Below are positions 44,949 through 57,125 of a stretch of 64,000 nucleotides of DNA, in pieces; the first letter of the stretch is position 1, and each line of letters opens with the position of its first letter. Made by a program: the position numbers and the translations under genes. Origin of the DNA: Plenodomus lindquistii (lineage: Eukaryota > Ascomycota > Dothideomycetes > Pleosporales > Leptosphaeriaceae). The notes under the pieces are model-generated. The model did no database searches, was not told where the DNA came from, and worked only from the letters and a program-made list of their open reading frames with translations. The stretch is taken from NCBI GenBank assembly GCA_025504975.1, contig JANUWI010000008.1, positions 806,001 to 870,000 of the forward strand, in the 5' to 3' direction.

Positions 44949-47678
44949 ATGTCTGCCACGGGCTTCGCATCGTCCTTCTGGTCCAGCGACTATGCAGGAG
45001 GTGACGTCGTGACTCGGCCCGCCGTTCGTGGCACCCCCACTGACTGCTTGTAGGACTCGGCGTGCTCTTTGCAAAGCTCCAGCAGGGCGTGCAGGAGAAC
45101 CAGCAGATCCTCACCGTAGCCCGCATGCGCGCCGACGCCGAAGAAGTCTATGGCAACTCCCTCTCCGGCATTTCGCCCGCCACCGACCGCATAGCAGGCG
45201 GCTTCACTCGTGATGAGGGTGCAAGTGTGCGCAAGGTACGTGCCAGCGCGAGCGAGCGCGAATCTGCCGCTGACTGGAAACAGGCCTACGAAGGCGTGCG
45301 CACCGAAATGGAGTCGGCCGCCCACAGCCACAAAAAAATCGCTTCAAACATCCGCGAGCTCGTCGTGAACCCCTTTGGACGCTGGTGTGATGCCCATGCT
45401 GCCCGTGTGCAAAGCTCGCAAGACGACCTGCAATCACGCATCAAGATCCATGATCGCCAGGCTGATGCCGTGCGCAAGTTCCGCTCGCAGTACTACAACA
45501 AGTGTCGCCTCGTAGAAGACTTGGAAGAGGAGGACAAGCTGGCTTTCCAGGACCCGCAGAGCGAAGCAGCAAACAGCCCCAAGGTGAAGGTCCCCACCAT
45601 CAAGATGTCGGAGCCCGAGAATGAAGAGGAAGAGGCAATCGACATCGGCGATGAAACGTACCAGCCCGACCAAGTCAAGAAGATTTTGACGCACATGATG
45701 GACAACATCAAAATGTCAGAGGTCAAGGTTCCCATCCTCGGAACATATCAGAACTGCTCTTCCGGATCCGACATCACCGAGTACATCCAAAAGCACATGG
45801 CCGCGACGACTGTGAGCTACGCAGAACGAATCGGTCAAGATTTGGTTTCCCACGGCTTTTTGCGCTTGGTGGGAAATGTTGGTAGCACCTTCGCAAACAG
45901 CTCCCGCATGAGTTACCAGTGGAAACCAAAGGCTTTCCAACTCACTGGTCTGCCAGAGAAGAAACAACCCTTGGCTCGCTCATCCACTGCTATGTCCACA
46001 TCGTCCAATGATAACTTTACAGTCGACTCGCCTGTAGGCACTGTGCAAGAGTATCTCCAAGGATGGAACCCGCTCAACAACCAGTACCCCAACGAGACGC
46101 CTGCGGACAGACTACGGCGAGAAGCTCGTGAGTCTGATGAGCGATACAAGGCAGCCGTGAAGAAGCTCGATTCGCTGCGATGTAACTTGGAGGAGGCCAT
46201 GATTGATCACCTAAAGTTCATGGAACGCTGTGAACTGGACAGGCTGAAGGCTATCAAGGCCGTCATCTTGGACTTCTCTGGCGCTGTGAGCAACGTCATT
46301 CCAAGCTTGCAGAGCACGGTCGATAAAATGATGCTGTTCCAGGAGACCGTTCAGCCCATTGGTGACCTTCGTTACATGCTTGAAAACTACAGGACTGGAC
46401 CTTTCGTGCCCAGAGTTACAACCTATGAGAATTACTACAACTCTGTCGACGGTTAGTGGGCCATTACCCGCAGGTACAGGATATGCTGACGCGACGCGAA
46501 ACAGAACAGACTTTTGGAGTAGACCTCGAGGCCCGCGCTCGATCAGACAAGAAGCGAGTGCCTGTGCTCATCACAACGATTCTCACATTCTTAGACAATC
46601 ATTATCCTGACTTGGAAGGCGACGAAGCTCGTCGTGGTATTTGGCTGGTCGATGTGCCGCTTGCACAAACTCACACTCTTAGGTCGGAGATCAATACCGG
46701 GAAGAGGTTCTCTGATGAGGTCCTTGAAAAGTACGATGTCCCCATTGTCGCTAGTGTTCTGAAACTCTACCTCCTGGAGCTGCCTGGTACGTAATTCGTT
46801 TCCCGTGGCTTTCCAAACTAATGGCAGTAGACTCGCTCGTATCCTCGCACGTTTACGAAATTGTCAAGACCATCTACAGTACGACGGCAACTGACGTATC
46901 GGAGGAGACTCGTGTCTCGGTACTTCAATCCACGCTCGGGCAATTACGTCTGGCCAACATCGCCACTCTAGACGCCATTTGTACCCACTTCACGCGTCTC
47001 ATCGAGCTGACATCTGCCGACGATACATACGTTACCGCCCTGGCTAATGCTCTTGCGCCTTGCATTCTGCGCCCGAAGCAAGAGTCTAGCCTAACGATGA
47101 ACGAGCGTTACAGCTACCGGCTTGTTCGCGATCTGTTTGCACACAAGGACGCAATATTTGGAGAACTAAAGCGTGCCAGCACGCTGACTCACTCGGCTTC
47201 TGGAGCTCAACGTCCACGGGCCATCTCCACAGATGAGAGCAACCGCCGAGCGAACATGGAAGAGCGACAGAGAGCCATTGCATCACAACGTTCGCCTAGA
47301 GCAACTTCGCCTGCGCCGGGATCGCGCATTGCTGGGTCTCATCGTCGTGACCGAAGTCAGACCCGCTTCCCTGTGAACACTTCATCGCCCACTGAGACGC
47401 GAAGGAGTGGTGGAAATCGCGGGTCCCTCGAAGTTCCTGGAAGCGAGGACAGCTCTACCACAGACGGAGGAAACGAGCCGAGCAATGGGGCAGCAGAGAC
47501 TGTTCCTGTCCCTGCTCCTGTGGAGCACCCTACACCATCAAGTACACGAGTTCCTTTTCCTCGCAAGCATGCTGGCAGCTTGACTAGAGGCAATCGGGAT
47601 TCGACAGGCAGCCTGAGAAGCGTAGATGATGCTGCTCCCAGGGGTGTTACGTTGGAAGACAAGCCCATGGATGACTAG
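44949..47678 (+). CDS. RGD2: F-BAR, DEP and RhoGAP protein (Rgd2-like)
   Basis: Exons 44949-45000, 45054-45235, 45284-46451, 46505-46786 and 46831-47678 give 843 residues. The 48-nt second intron keeps frame; removing it joins SVRK to AYEGVRTEME inside the F-BAR helix. Domains in order: F-BAR (about 10-430, split), a DEP domain within it (about 215-300, with DLVSHGFLRLVGNVGSTF), RhoGAP (about 470-650), then a Ser/Pro/Arg tail. This is the yeast Rgd2 arrangement, a membrane-curving regulator of Rho-type GTPases. Oddity: at the place of the GAP arginine finger (usually GI[YF]R) the sequence is RRGIWLVD, with Leu515 instead of Arg, so normal GAP catalysis is doubtful. Confidence 0.9.
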
Positions 47679-48447
47679 TAGTCACGGGCGGCTTCTTCTT
47701 GGAGAGGTCATGATGCTTCCAAATGATTGCGATGCGGGGGTAACCTGGGCGTGCCACGCACGGCCTGTAGCTGACGATGCCATGTGACACAAGAGTTCGG
47801 TGGAGAAATAAATCATGAGCAGGGCATATAGAGTCGTATGTTAGCGCTGTATACATAAGGACCACGATGATAAGATGGCAATTTCGCATGCTGGTGGAGG
47901 AGGATAGATTAGCAATATGATAACGAGCACTATCCCTGCGCTGTACTAGATATCTACCTACTGTTGCGTCTGCATACGAAGCAGCCTCGTTCACAAATAG
48001 CTGTTGCTGGTACCTGGACTAACGGGGATAAATGGCACACTAGAATAGGATTCGCCAAGTCAGGTGAGCCACGTCGTCACTCACTGCCCAGGTGCCCCGG
48101 TGCGTGGTGGGCAGGGCCCGTTCCAAGCTGAGGTCGACATGGGGGCCGCACGTGTGGCTGGGCTGTTGCCAGCCCAGCTTCTGGAGCGTCTTACACCCGA
48201 CTCGCGGCGTCTTTCTCTGGCAGTGTCGTGCCCAGCCGCAAAAATCTTTGCGCTGGTTGACTTGACAGTCTTCTCGCTCTTGCATCGCGTGCACACTCTT
48301 GTGCTGCCATTCCCCACTCTGCCCGTGGTTGCTCGGTGACTATCAGCGCAGCGCAGCGCATCCCCAGGTCCCGCCCCACGTTGATCGCCGCGCGAATCAC
48401 AAGACGATCGCATTGCCAGAGTGCAGCGTCGCGCATCCAACCTCGCC
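47679..48447. other. intergenic
   Basis: Holds the 3' UTR of the RhoGAP gene and the promoter of the Arg-rich protein. A long plus-strand frame at 48064-48339 shows no domain. No RNA gene seen. Confidence 0.4.
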
Positions 48448-49086
48448 ATGTGTCTCGTCAAAGTCAAGCAAGATGAAGAGGTAGTCGTGCCGTACCGCGT
48501 GCGCAACCACTCGCCGCCTCGCCGCCGGGCCTCTCACGCCTCGGCACGCCGCTACTCGCGCACCACCGACGTCGTGCGCGAATCTCCACGGCCCTCTGCT
48601 TCGTACGTCGCAATGCCCACGCAGAAGCCGCTGCAGATTCCTGCGCCGCAGCCTGTGCCTGTGTTTGTCGAGCCACCGCCTGCGCCCATGCCCGCGCCCA
48701 TGCCCGCGGCGCCTCCACCACCGCCAAGCCACATGTCAAGTCACCATACCAGCCATCACGGCGGCGCCCACTACGTCGAAGTGTCCCCGCACAGCTCCGT
48801 GTCCAGCCGCTCCTCCAGCCCCGGGCGCAGCGACTATGTGTACCGGGAACGAGAAGTGCGTCGTGAGAGGCAGTACAGCCCCGACCGCGCTCCACGATAC
48901 GAGCACTTTAGATACGTGGAGCCGGCGCCCTCCGAGTCAGACCACTACCAGCGTCGCGACAGGAGCAGGCAGAGGAGCAGGTCGAGGGGCGGCTACGAGG
49001 ACCCCAGGGGCAGTTATCGGGAGACGAACACGCGCGTCACGCTCGTAGACGAGGACAGCCGCAGGAGGCGAGAATACCGCAGGTAG
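48448..49086 (+). CDS. arginine/serine/proline-rich disordered protein
   Basis: A single exon of 212 residues from the first ATG. It begins MCLVKVKQDEEVVVPYRVRNHSPPRRRA, then a Pro-rich segment (about 70-105), a His/Ser patch (SHHTSHHGGAHY), and a C-terminal half rich in Arg, Tyr, Glu and Ser with short RS-type runs (RRDRSRQRSRSRGG). No folded domain is visible. Composition suggests a nucleic-acid or condensate partner, but that is only inference. The conserved-looking first 30 residues and uninterrupted frame argue for a real gene. Confidence 0.6.
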   Translation: MCLVKVKQDEEVVVPYRVRNHSPPRRRASHASARRYSRTTDVVRESPRPSASYVAMPTQKPLQIPAPQPVPVFVEPPPAPMPAPMPAAPPPPPSHMSSHHTSHHGGAHYVEVSPHSSVSSRSSSPGRSDYVYREREVRRERQYSPDRAPRYEHFRYVEPAPSESDHYQRRDRSRQRSRSRGGYEDPRGSYRETNTRVTLVDEDSRRRREYRR

Positions 49087-49568
49087 GAGCCACTACCTGT
49101 ATTTCCAACCCGTGCCATGGCATGGCCATGTAGAGGACATGAAGTTTGTCAATTTGCAGTGCATTGTACCTTGTTTAGACGAAGAAGAAGAATGAAGAAG
49201 CCAGACAGCCCGCTCTCGCTCCAATGTCGTGTGCTGCCCTTGAACCCACGCTATGAGGTCATGCATGTCCATACTCTACCGGTAGTAAGCGGCCCGGGTC
49301 CACTCATATTGCAATATGTAATTACATGGAGTATGTACTCTACTCTACCTTGGTAGGCCGTGTGTCAAGTCGTCGAGCAAGGCCGGTGAAGCATGGGGCA
49401 CCCGTCGTGTACATGAAATGTCATCTCACACCCTTCCTTGACATGCACACGTGAATAGCAACAGTTACCCCCGTCGCCTGCAATCCATCCACGCATGTCT
49501 CCTCGTGCACTGGACATGACCGAACAGCCCACCGAAGCGACCAGCGCCCCGTCCCCCGACGACCGACA
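49087..49568. promoter_or_regulatory. intergenic upstream of the synaptojanin-type gene
   Basis: Downstream end of the Arg-rich gene and promoter of the phosphatase gene. A small opposite-strand frame (from 50084 down to 49365) is a GC-driven shadow. Confidence 0.4.
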
Positions 49569-52500
49569 ATGTCCATTCGTGTCCTGATCAAAGACTACCC
49601 ACACCGCGCAATCGCCCTCGCGACCGCCTCGCACGCCCTCGTCCTCCGGCACAGCTCCTCCACCCCCGAGCCTAATGGCGGCTTTGGCGCCTCGTCGACG
49701 TCGCTGGGAAGCACGGGTGCGGGTGCGGGTGCGGGCGCGGGCGCGGGCGCAGCGCGGTGCATGGTCGAGTTCTCCAAGCTGCAGGACGTGGACCTCGACG
49801 ACTACCGCGCACTCCACTCGGTCAACACGCACGGAACCTTGGGCTTGATCACCGTCAACGGCGATGTCTTCCTTGTCGTCGTCAACGGCGCCAGCAAAGT
49901 GGCCACGGTGCGCCCGGGCGAGACGGTGCAGCGCATCCACTCGGTCGGCTTCTACTGCCTGACGAGCACGAGCTACGACGCCCTGCTCAACGACGAAGTC
50001 AACCCCTACCCCACCGACACAATCGACGATGAGGGCTACGAGATGGGCTTTGGCGGCCGCAAGGAGCAGTCGCCCCTCGAACACCCGTGCTTGGCACTCA
50101 AGAAGATACTGAGCAGTGGCACTTTCTACTACAGTTCTGACTTCGACCTCACTCGCCGGCTACAAGACCGAACCTCGGATGCGGCTACCGTGTCCATTGA
50201 CAGCCTCGACGCCGGCTTCCTGTGGAACTCGTACATGATACAGCCTCTGGTCGACTTCCGTAGCAGGCTTGCGCCAAGGGAGAAGGAGGCTCTGGACGCG
50301 TCTGGCATCTTGACATCGGCCATCAGAGGCTTCGCTCTCACCGTCACAGTCCCAAAGGCGTCGGCGCCCATCAAAGTCGAGGGGTCCGGCATGCCATCTG
50401 CCATGACACTCATCTCCCGCTTATCGTGTCGAAGAGCTGGCACGAGGTTCAATTCACGAGGCATCGACGATGACGGCAACGTGGCCAACTTTGTCGAGAC
50501 CGAAACCATATATTGGGCACCATCGGGAGCTTGCTTTTCTTATGTCCAGGTTCGGGGAAGTGTACCCGTCTTCTGGGAGCAGCAGACGGGTTTGCTCCCA
50601 GGGCAGCAGAAGATTACCGTAACACGGTCTGCAGATGCGACACAGCCCGCATTCGACAAGCACTTTGAAAACCTAGAGTTCAGTTATGGCGCAATTCACG
50701 TTGTGAATTTACTGAGCAACGAAAAACCAAGCGAGATCGAGCTGTCACAAAAGTACAGGGGTCATGTCAAGAACAGCCCCCTCAATCAAGGCAGTGATAA
50801 AGATGATAGGACACACGAACTCGTTGCATTAACAGAATACGACTTTCATGCCGAAACACGTGGGCCCGGCGGATATGAAGCTGCTAGCATGATTGCGCGA
50901 TGGATACAAACCTCCGCAGAAGGATTCAATTACTACCTTGCCGAAGAGACCGAGGAGATTGTCAGAAACAACGGGCAAGATTACATCGTACGAAGACCCA
51001 TGACCATACTACAACAGGAGGGCATCTTCCGGACAAACTGCTTGGACTGTCTCGATCGGACGAACCTCGTTCAGACCATCATCAGCAAAATGGCATTGGA
51101 AATATTCCTCAGCCATAAGTCGCTCCGAGCTAGCCAAGACTTTTGGGCCAGACATTCAAGCATGTGGGCAGACAATGGCGACGCACTTTCCAGAATCTAT
51201 GCTGGTACCGGCGCACTGAAGTCTTCTTTTACACGACACGGGAAGATGTCAATAGCGGGGGCTTTGGCCGACGCTCGCAAAAGCGCTACACGCATGTACA
51301 TTAACAACTTCGCCGACAAAGGACGACAGAACACCATTGATATGCTCCTTGGGCGGCTGGTTGGTCAGCTCCCGGTACATCTCTACGATCCAGTGAATGA
51401 CTTTGTGGTCGCGGAACTTGCTAGACGGTCCGCAGAATACTCCGAAAATGAGATGATCAATATTCTCGTCGGCACCTTCAACCTAAATGGTAAAACTAGC
51501 GGGATCAATGCAGACCTGTCGCCATGGCTGTGTCCAGATGTCGATGCCTCACAACAATGTCCCGAAATTGTAGCAGTGGGCTTTCAGGAAATTGTGGAGC
51601 TCAGCCCTCAACAAATCATGTCTACCGACCCAGATCGAAGAGAAGCCTGGGAAAAGGCTGTAAGAAATTGCCTGAACCACAACGCCGAGAAATGGGGGAA
51701 GGATGAGTATGTTATTCTACGCGGTGGGCAGTTGGTGGGAGCTAGCTTGTCCGTCTTCATCCGTTCGGACCACCTCAAGCATATCAAGAATGTTGAGGGT
51801 AGTCTGAAGAAGGTAGGCGTGGTCCAATCATGCCGAGTACTACTAAATGCTGACCATGAATTAAGACCGGCATGTCTGGAATGGCTGGCAACAAGGGTGC
51901 TGTAGCCATACGTTTTGAGTACGCCAACACCTCTATTTGCTTGGTCACCGCACATCTTGCGGCTGGCTTTGCCAATTATGAGGAACGAAACCGAGATTAC
52001 AAAACTATCAGCCACGGCTTGCGGTTCCAAAGAAATCGGTCAATCGAAGACCATGACACTGTGATCTGGTTGGGTGATTTCAACTACCGTATTGGTCTTA
52101 GTAATGACAAGGTCCAAAGACTTTGCCATATCGGTGATCTTGAAACACTGTACGATAACGACCAGGTAGGCTGTATGAATCCTGTGCCGAACTTCTACTC
52201 TAACATTCGTGCAGTTAAATCTCCAGATGGTTGCCGGTTTGACTTTTCCATACTACTCGGAAGCGCGTATCACGTTCCCGCCAACATATAAATACGACTT
52301 GAATAGTAATCAGTACGACACTTCAGAGAAGGCGCGAATTCCCGCATGGTGTGATCGAGTCTTACGCAAAGGCGACAACATCAGGCAGATACACTATGAT
52401 GCTGCACCGCTCAGATTCTCCGACCACCGGCCTGTCTATGCTACTTTTCAGGTTCGGATTCAGAGGGTTGATGACAAGAAGAAGGACGACTTGAAAGCAG

Positions 52501-53553
52501 CACTTTATAGGCAAAGAAGAGAAGTTGTCGGTGATACGAGAGCCGCAGGTCATCTGGGCGAAGACGAAACAGACGATGAAGATCTGCTCGGGTATGACAG
52601 TATAGAGCCGGGTTTACCACCTGCCAGCTCTGACAGACGGAAATGGTGGCTTGATAATGGTACTGCTCTGCTTCTCCCTATCGTAGTCTGGATACTTATA
52701 TTCTCCAGGTCTACCGGCAAAAGCCCGCGTCCAACCGCCGTCTGATGGCTATGTACCGAACCCAAAACGACCGAGTAACCCCTTCGCACCATCTCCAGAA
52801 CCAGACTGGGTAGATGTCAAGAAATTGGCAGGAAACAGCAGACCGGATCCACCGCCAACTCGCGGCTCGCAGCGCGTCCGCACAGGAATCTACGATGGCG
52901 CAGGGACAACAACTGGGTCGACAACGAGTCTACATCAGAGCGCGACACCGGTAACGCAAAATCCAATGGCACGTAGAATGATCGTTCCTTCCTACCCAGG
53001 GCAGCCAACGTCCCACGTACCGCACAATCCCCTCAATGGCCTTCGACGTAGCACGTCAAATGCATCCTCGCATTCCCTGCCCACCCTTCCCTACCACGCT
53101 TCTAACACCCCGTCTCTCCCACCCGAGGATCAGTATCAATCAACGGAAAAGCAACAGGTTTTGCGCAAAACCGCTCCACCGCCTATACCCAATAAGCGAG
53201 CCTCTCTCCTATCTCGCGCCATGTCTCCAGACGCAACGATAGCGACCTCGGGGCCTGGTAGTTTTACCTCGATCCCGTCGTCAGCACAACAGTATCGTGA
53301 TGATGATCCTCCTCCACTGGTGAAGCGCAGCATGGCAGCTCCGCTGCCCTTGCGTAAACCGGCGCCGAATCAGCATGGACGGGAAGAGTTCAAACCGGCG
53401 CTGCCGCCAAGGACGGGGACGGGTTTGAGTGCAGTGAGTAATGGGAGTAGCAGACCTGGTGCTGGGGGTGGAGGAGCAAGGAATTTCTTGGACGATGAGC
53501 CTGAGGACTTGAGGAACTTGGGTGAGTGGGAGGTGCTCAGGCCAGAGAGGTAA
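49569..53553 (+). CDS. INP52: synaptojanin-type polyphosphoinositide phosphatase
   Basis: Exons 49569-51812, 51866-52165, 52215-52659 and 52709-53553 (introns 53, 49, 49 nt) give 1277 residues. The N-terminal Sac1 domain (about 60-560) has the full CX5R(T/S) signature, NCLDCLDRTN, with Cys491 and Arg497. The inositol-5-phosphatase domain (about 628-985) has GTFNLNGK, VAVGFQEI, GDFNYRI, PAWCDRVL and SDHRPV. The tail is Pro-rich with an NPF motif (RPSNPFAPSPEPDW), which EH-domain endocytic proteins bind, and ends in EVLRPER. Both phosphatase sites look active, which fits Inp52/Inp53, trimming PI(4,5)P2 and PI4P at endocytic and Golgi membranes. A GGTGCG repeat encodes a Gly-Ala run near residue 50. 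The exact paralogue (51, 52 or 53) is uncertain. Confidence 0.93.
49715..49752 (+). repeat. in-frame hexanucleotide repeat encoding Gly-Ala
   Basis: GGTGCG/GGCGCG units in the first exon of the synaptojanin gene encode an alternating Gly-Ala run at about residues 50-60. Copy-number change would leave the frame intact. Confidence 0.8.
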
Positions 53554-54046
53554 TGGCTTGAGTAAGAGGATGCTGTATTGTAGAGCTGTGAGATGCATCA
53601 GGGATTGGAGATTATGGTTGGATAGAGCGCCACGCATCAACTAGTTTCATCCACTTTCAGCCTTCCAAGCCTCGCACAAAGCCATTACTTCCATTAGCCC
53701 AATCACACCTACACGAAATAGGGGTGAAATGTGTTTCAATCCCGAACATATATATTCCCCAGGATTACTCGCCACTGGCTTTCATTTGCCGCGAGGACTT
53801 GGATTTATGTACATCTAACAACACAACACCATGAGAATTTAGCGATACCGACATGCGCACATGTGCGAATAGGTGACGGATCAAATTAAAAGGAAAGCGA
53901 CGCCTTTATATACCTTGTAATGGCGCTTTGATGAAGAGTCTTCTTGTTTGCTCAAGTAATGTTTTAGCAGGTTAAGAATATACAGAATCCGCTGCGTAAG
54001 TTCGTCGATTGTCGTCTTTGTCTCCAAGTTTCGACTTTGGCCTGCT
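53554..54046. other. convergent 3' region
   Basis: Synaptojanin-type and TBC genes end toward each other. AT-rich, with both 3' UTRs. No coding feature seen. Confidence 0.45.
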
Positions 54047-56309
54047 TCAACTCTTGCCCGCTTCGTACACCCTCGACATGAAGTCATCTACGTCGAGGTC
54101 AATGATCTTGTCTCGCAAAGTCTGGGCAACCTGCTCTGCGTCGCCTTGCATGCAACTGCCCTCAAGGATACCAGCGATGGCCACGGCGACTCTTGGAGGT
54201 ATCTTATCGCTTTCCACAGTATACACATCCATGACTCGTGCTGCGTGCTCGACTCCTAGACGACCACAGAACAACGAGCTGAACATGTGTGCCAAATAGT
54301 CTCGTGGCTCCACACGTAGCTCCTCTAGCCGGGTTGCGAGGCTTGGGGATTTCTTTGAAAGCGCGTGTATTGTCGTAGAATATGCTGCATGGACAGCATT
54401 TTGATCCTGGATGAGGAATGAAAGTGGTAGAGGGCGATTGAGAAGGTTCGACAATGTAATGAAAGCCTGTGGGGCGGCTAAGTTGAGTAGTAATAGAGCT
54501 GCAATGTGATGTATGCCATCACTCGAGGACGAAATATCCGGTCGGTATGTGGAGTACGCAAGACACACATCGACGAGGTCTTGGTGAAGTGGCTGGGCGT
54601 CCTGGCTGGACGAAGACGATCGCGCCGCAAACATCTTTAACTCTGGGAAAACTGTAAATGTGCTCTCTACGATACGAGCAAGGCGGCCGCCGAGCGCTTC
54701 GGGACCGTGCTGCTTTATCTGCTTTTGTGCCTTATCCAAGGCGATGGTGTATGTTGCTTCTGTGACTTCCAGATCATTGCCTATCGCTTTTTGCCAAACT
54801 TCTCCTCGCAACCGCGGAGGGATCCCGTTCCACCACATCTTCCTGTGCGTCGCTCGAAGCTCGGGGTTCGTCATCTCGGTAGTCCAATTGGGAAGGAGAA
54901 GATTCGACCAGTATTCTGCCTTGATGCGAGAGGCTTTCTCGCGGGCCAAAGCTTCTTCCTGGGCGCGTTGGGCTTCTAGTCGTTCTGTGCTTGTCAGTCA
55001 TGTGTGCAGAATAGCAGCCGCACACGAGAGAGGACTCACCTGCTTCTTCAATGCGCGCCAGCATACGCTGGTACTCCCTCAGATGCTTCTTTTCTTCCTT
55101 GGGGTTTTTAGGTGGCAGCCAAGATGGCCGCGTCCGGGAAAGATATTTTTGCTTCTCCGCCGACGGTTGAAAGGGGTCAATGAGCGGATCGCTTTTGCGC
55201 ACAGGGGGAAGAGTAAGCTTCTTGGTCTTTGGTTCTGGCTTGTTCAATGATGTAGATCGCGCAAGCCGAGGCTGTTGTCTTTTCAGCTCCTGCTTTCGCT
55301 CAGACTCGGACTGGAACTCTTCCAGGGCTTCTGTAAGTTTCCTTGCATCTGCGTCCAGGGTACTGTATGTCTCGGTCCACGTGTGGGTTTGTTGCCGCAC
55401 CAAATGCACACCAGGGGAGTGGTCTCGACTGGCGGGATTTGGCGAAGGAGGTTGTGAGGAGCGCGAGGCTGAAGGGGCGGGTGAGGTCTTGGTTGAGGAT
55501 GCGTGCGCAATGCTGGCATCGGTCGACGTTTGGGGTGGGCTGTCTCCGGCCGTTGAAAGTGCTGGCGATCGGTCTTGGACAGGGCGTGGGGAAATAGGTA
55601 TGTTCCAGATGACAGCGTCCTCGGGCAGCTCATCGTCTTCATCGTCACATTCGGCCTCCCTCTCTTTCACTGTTTTCCTCCTGGTGTCCTGCCACGACTG
55701 TCGTCTCGTGCTCAGCGAGGGGGAGGGCAAGACGTCCATGGTGCGAGAGCTGCGTCGCGAGAGGGTCCGTGGGGCAGAGGTGGCTGAGTGGGCACTCGAT
55801 GGGGAGGACGAGCGGGAAGAGCGGTGGGGAGCGGCAAGGCTCGTGCTGGCCAGTGACGGGACAGAGGGCGAGGTGAAGCCTCGTCGCGAGAGCTTCCCAG
55901 GGGCCGAGAGCTGGCCCTGCTGGCCCTGCACCGCATGGTTGACGGGGCCCTTGAGGCTGGGGTACTTTGGCTTGGCGGTGCCCGTCAAATCGCGGAACGA
56001 ATGCGAGGCCGAGGGCGGCTGTGAGGGCACGTGGGACAGGCTGTGAGTCGAGAGGATTGCCCTGGGGGCTTCGAAGACGATGCGGTTCGAGGGGCTTGTG
56101 GGCAGCGGGAACGAAGCCGGGCCCGTGGCGGCGCCGTGCAGGTCAATGTCCTCGAAGTGGGAGAGGTCGGCGGGCCCCAGGCAGTCGGAGAGGGTGGACG
56201 AGTGGAGGCTCGACGACTTGGACGACTTTGAGTTTGTCAGGTCCGGGGGGCTGCCGGGCGGGGCGCCAAAGGCCGAGTGCGCATCGTGGGCGTAGCTGAG
56301 GGTCGCCAT
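54047..56309 (-). CDS. TBC-domain protein lacking GAP catalytic residues
   Basis: Exons 56309-55040 and 54984-54047 (55-nt intron) give 735 residues. The first 400 residues are Ser/Pro-rich and disordered; a short coiled coil (EEKKHLREYQRMLARIEEAERLEAQ) precedes the TBC domain (about 474-720). The TBC signature is WWNGIPPRLRGEVWQKAIGN, as in Rab-GAPs, but the arginine-finger motif IxxDxxR reads IVESTFT (Thr534 in place of Arg, Ser531 for Asp) and the YxQG glutamine finger is replaced by SSSSDG. So a classical dual-finger Rab-GAP mechanism is unlikely; it may bind Rabs without hydrolysis. The start is a choice: ATG 56309 begins MATLSYAHDAHSAFG, while an upstream ATG at 56624 would add a poly-Ala/Asp stretch that looks like UTR. 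Confidence 0.82.
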
Positions 56310-56513
56310 GAGCGGGCGGGCGCGTCGTGGGGGCGTCGAGGGCAGCAGTCGCAGCAGTCGCAGCGGCGAGCCAGAGCCAGTGCGGTGAGGGCTGGGGTCG
56401 GCGCAGGCGTCGCGCTCGCAGGGGCGGGGGTTCAGCGGGCGGGCATAGTCGTGCGCGGATAGAAGATACAGGGTGCAGGCACTGGGCAGGGCGCTGTCGT
56501 TGTCGTTGTCGTT

Positions 56514-56547
<34 letters not shown>

Positions 56548-57125
56548 TCGGCGTGGTGCTTAGCAGCAGCGGATGCGCGAGGAAGTCGCTGCTGGTGCTG
56601 CACCAACAAGGCCGTGGCCGGCATCTTCAGGGGATTCGCCTAGCGCGCCCCAATCCCGGCCGCCCGTCTGCCGTGGGCCTGGCGTGTCAACGGCTGAAAG
56701 CACGGCGAATCTGCTGTTGCGACAACTGTCGGGGACCGCACCGGCAGACAAGACAGCACTTGTATGTACAATGCTATGCTATGCGCTGGCCCAGGCGGTG
56801 CAGCACTTGCAACAGCGCCGGCCACCTGCTTCAACGCCATGGTCTGTTGACATCACCGCCGTTCACTACACTACACTACTCCCCACTGCATATGCACCAG
56901 GCACTAGCCGACCAGTGGAACAAGGACCAAGGACCAGCACTTGACACTTGTCTTGACTCTTCCATTTGTTCATCGCGATCCCGCCCTGCTGCAGCCAAGC
57001 CGGTGGGCTCGCAGGCCAGCCACCAGCATACCGCCTGCTAACGTGGGCCCCAGCGCACATCAAACCTTGTCTTGTCCTCCCAAGCTCATGCTAACTGTAT
57101 CCATACGACGAGCATCTCCCGCCCC
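56310..57125. promoter_or_regulatory. intergenic: TBC promoter and TERT 3' end
   Basis: Both flanking genes run leftward. The left part includes the trinucleotide repeats and TBC 5' region; the right part is TERT 3' UTR. Open frames at 56553-57041 have no domain. Confidence 0.4.
56495..56552. repeat. GTC/GTT and GGC trinucleotide repeats
   Basis: A run of GTTGTC units passing into GGC units upstream of the chosen TBC start. If the longer start at 56624 were used, it would encode Asp/Asn then Ala runs. Confidence 0.8.

Noticed and set aside
55180..56046. 288-codon plus-strand frame over the TBC gene
   Set aside because: Antisense of a Ser/Pro-rich coding exon; such exons give long open frames on the opposite strand.
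56310..56624. N-terminal extension of the TBC protein
   Set aside because: Poly-Ala and Asp/Asn runs from trinucleotide repeats suggest 5' UTR, though use of this ATG cannot be excluded.
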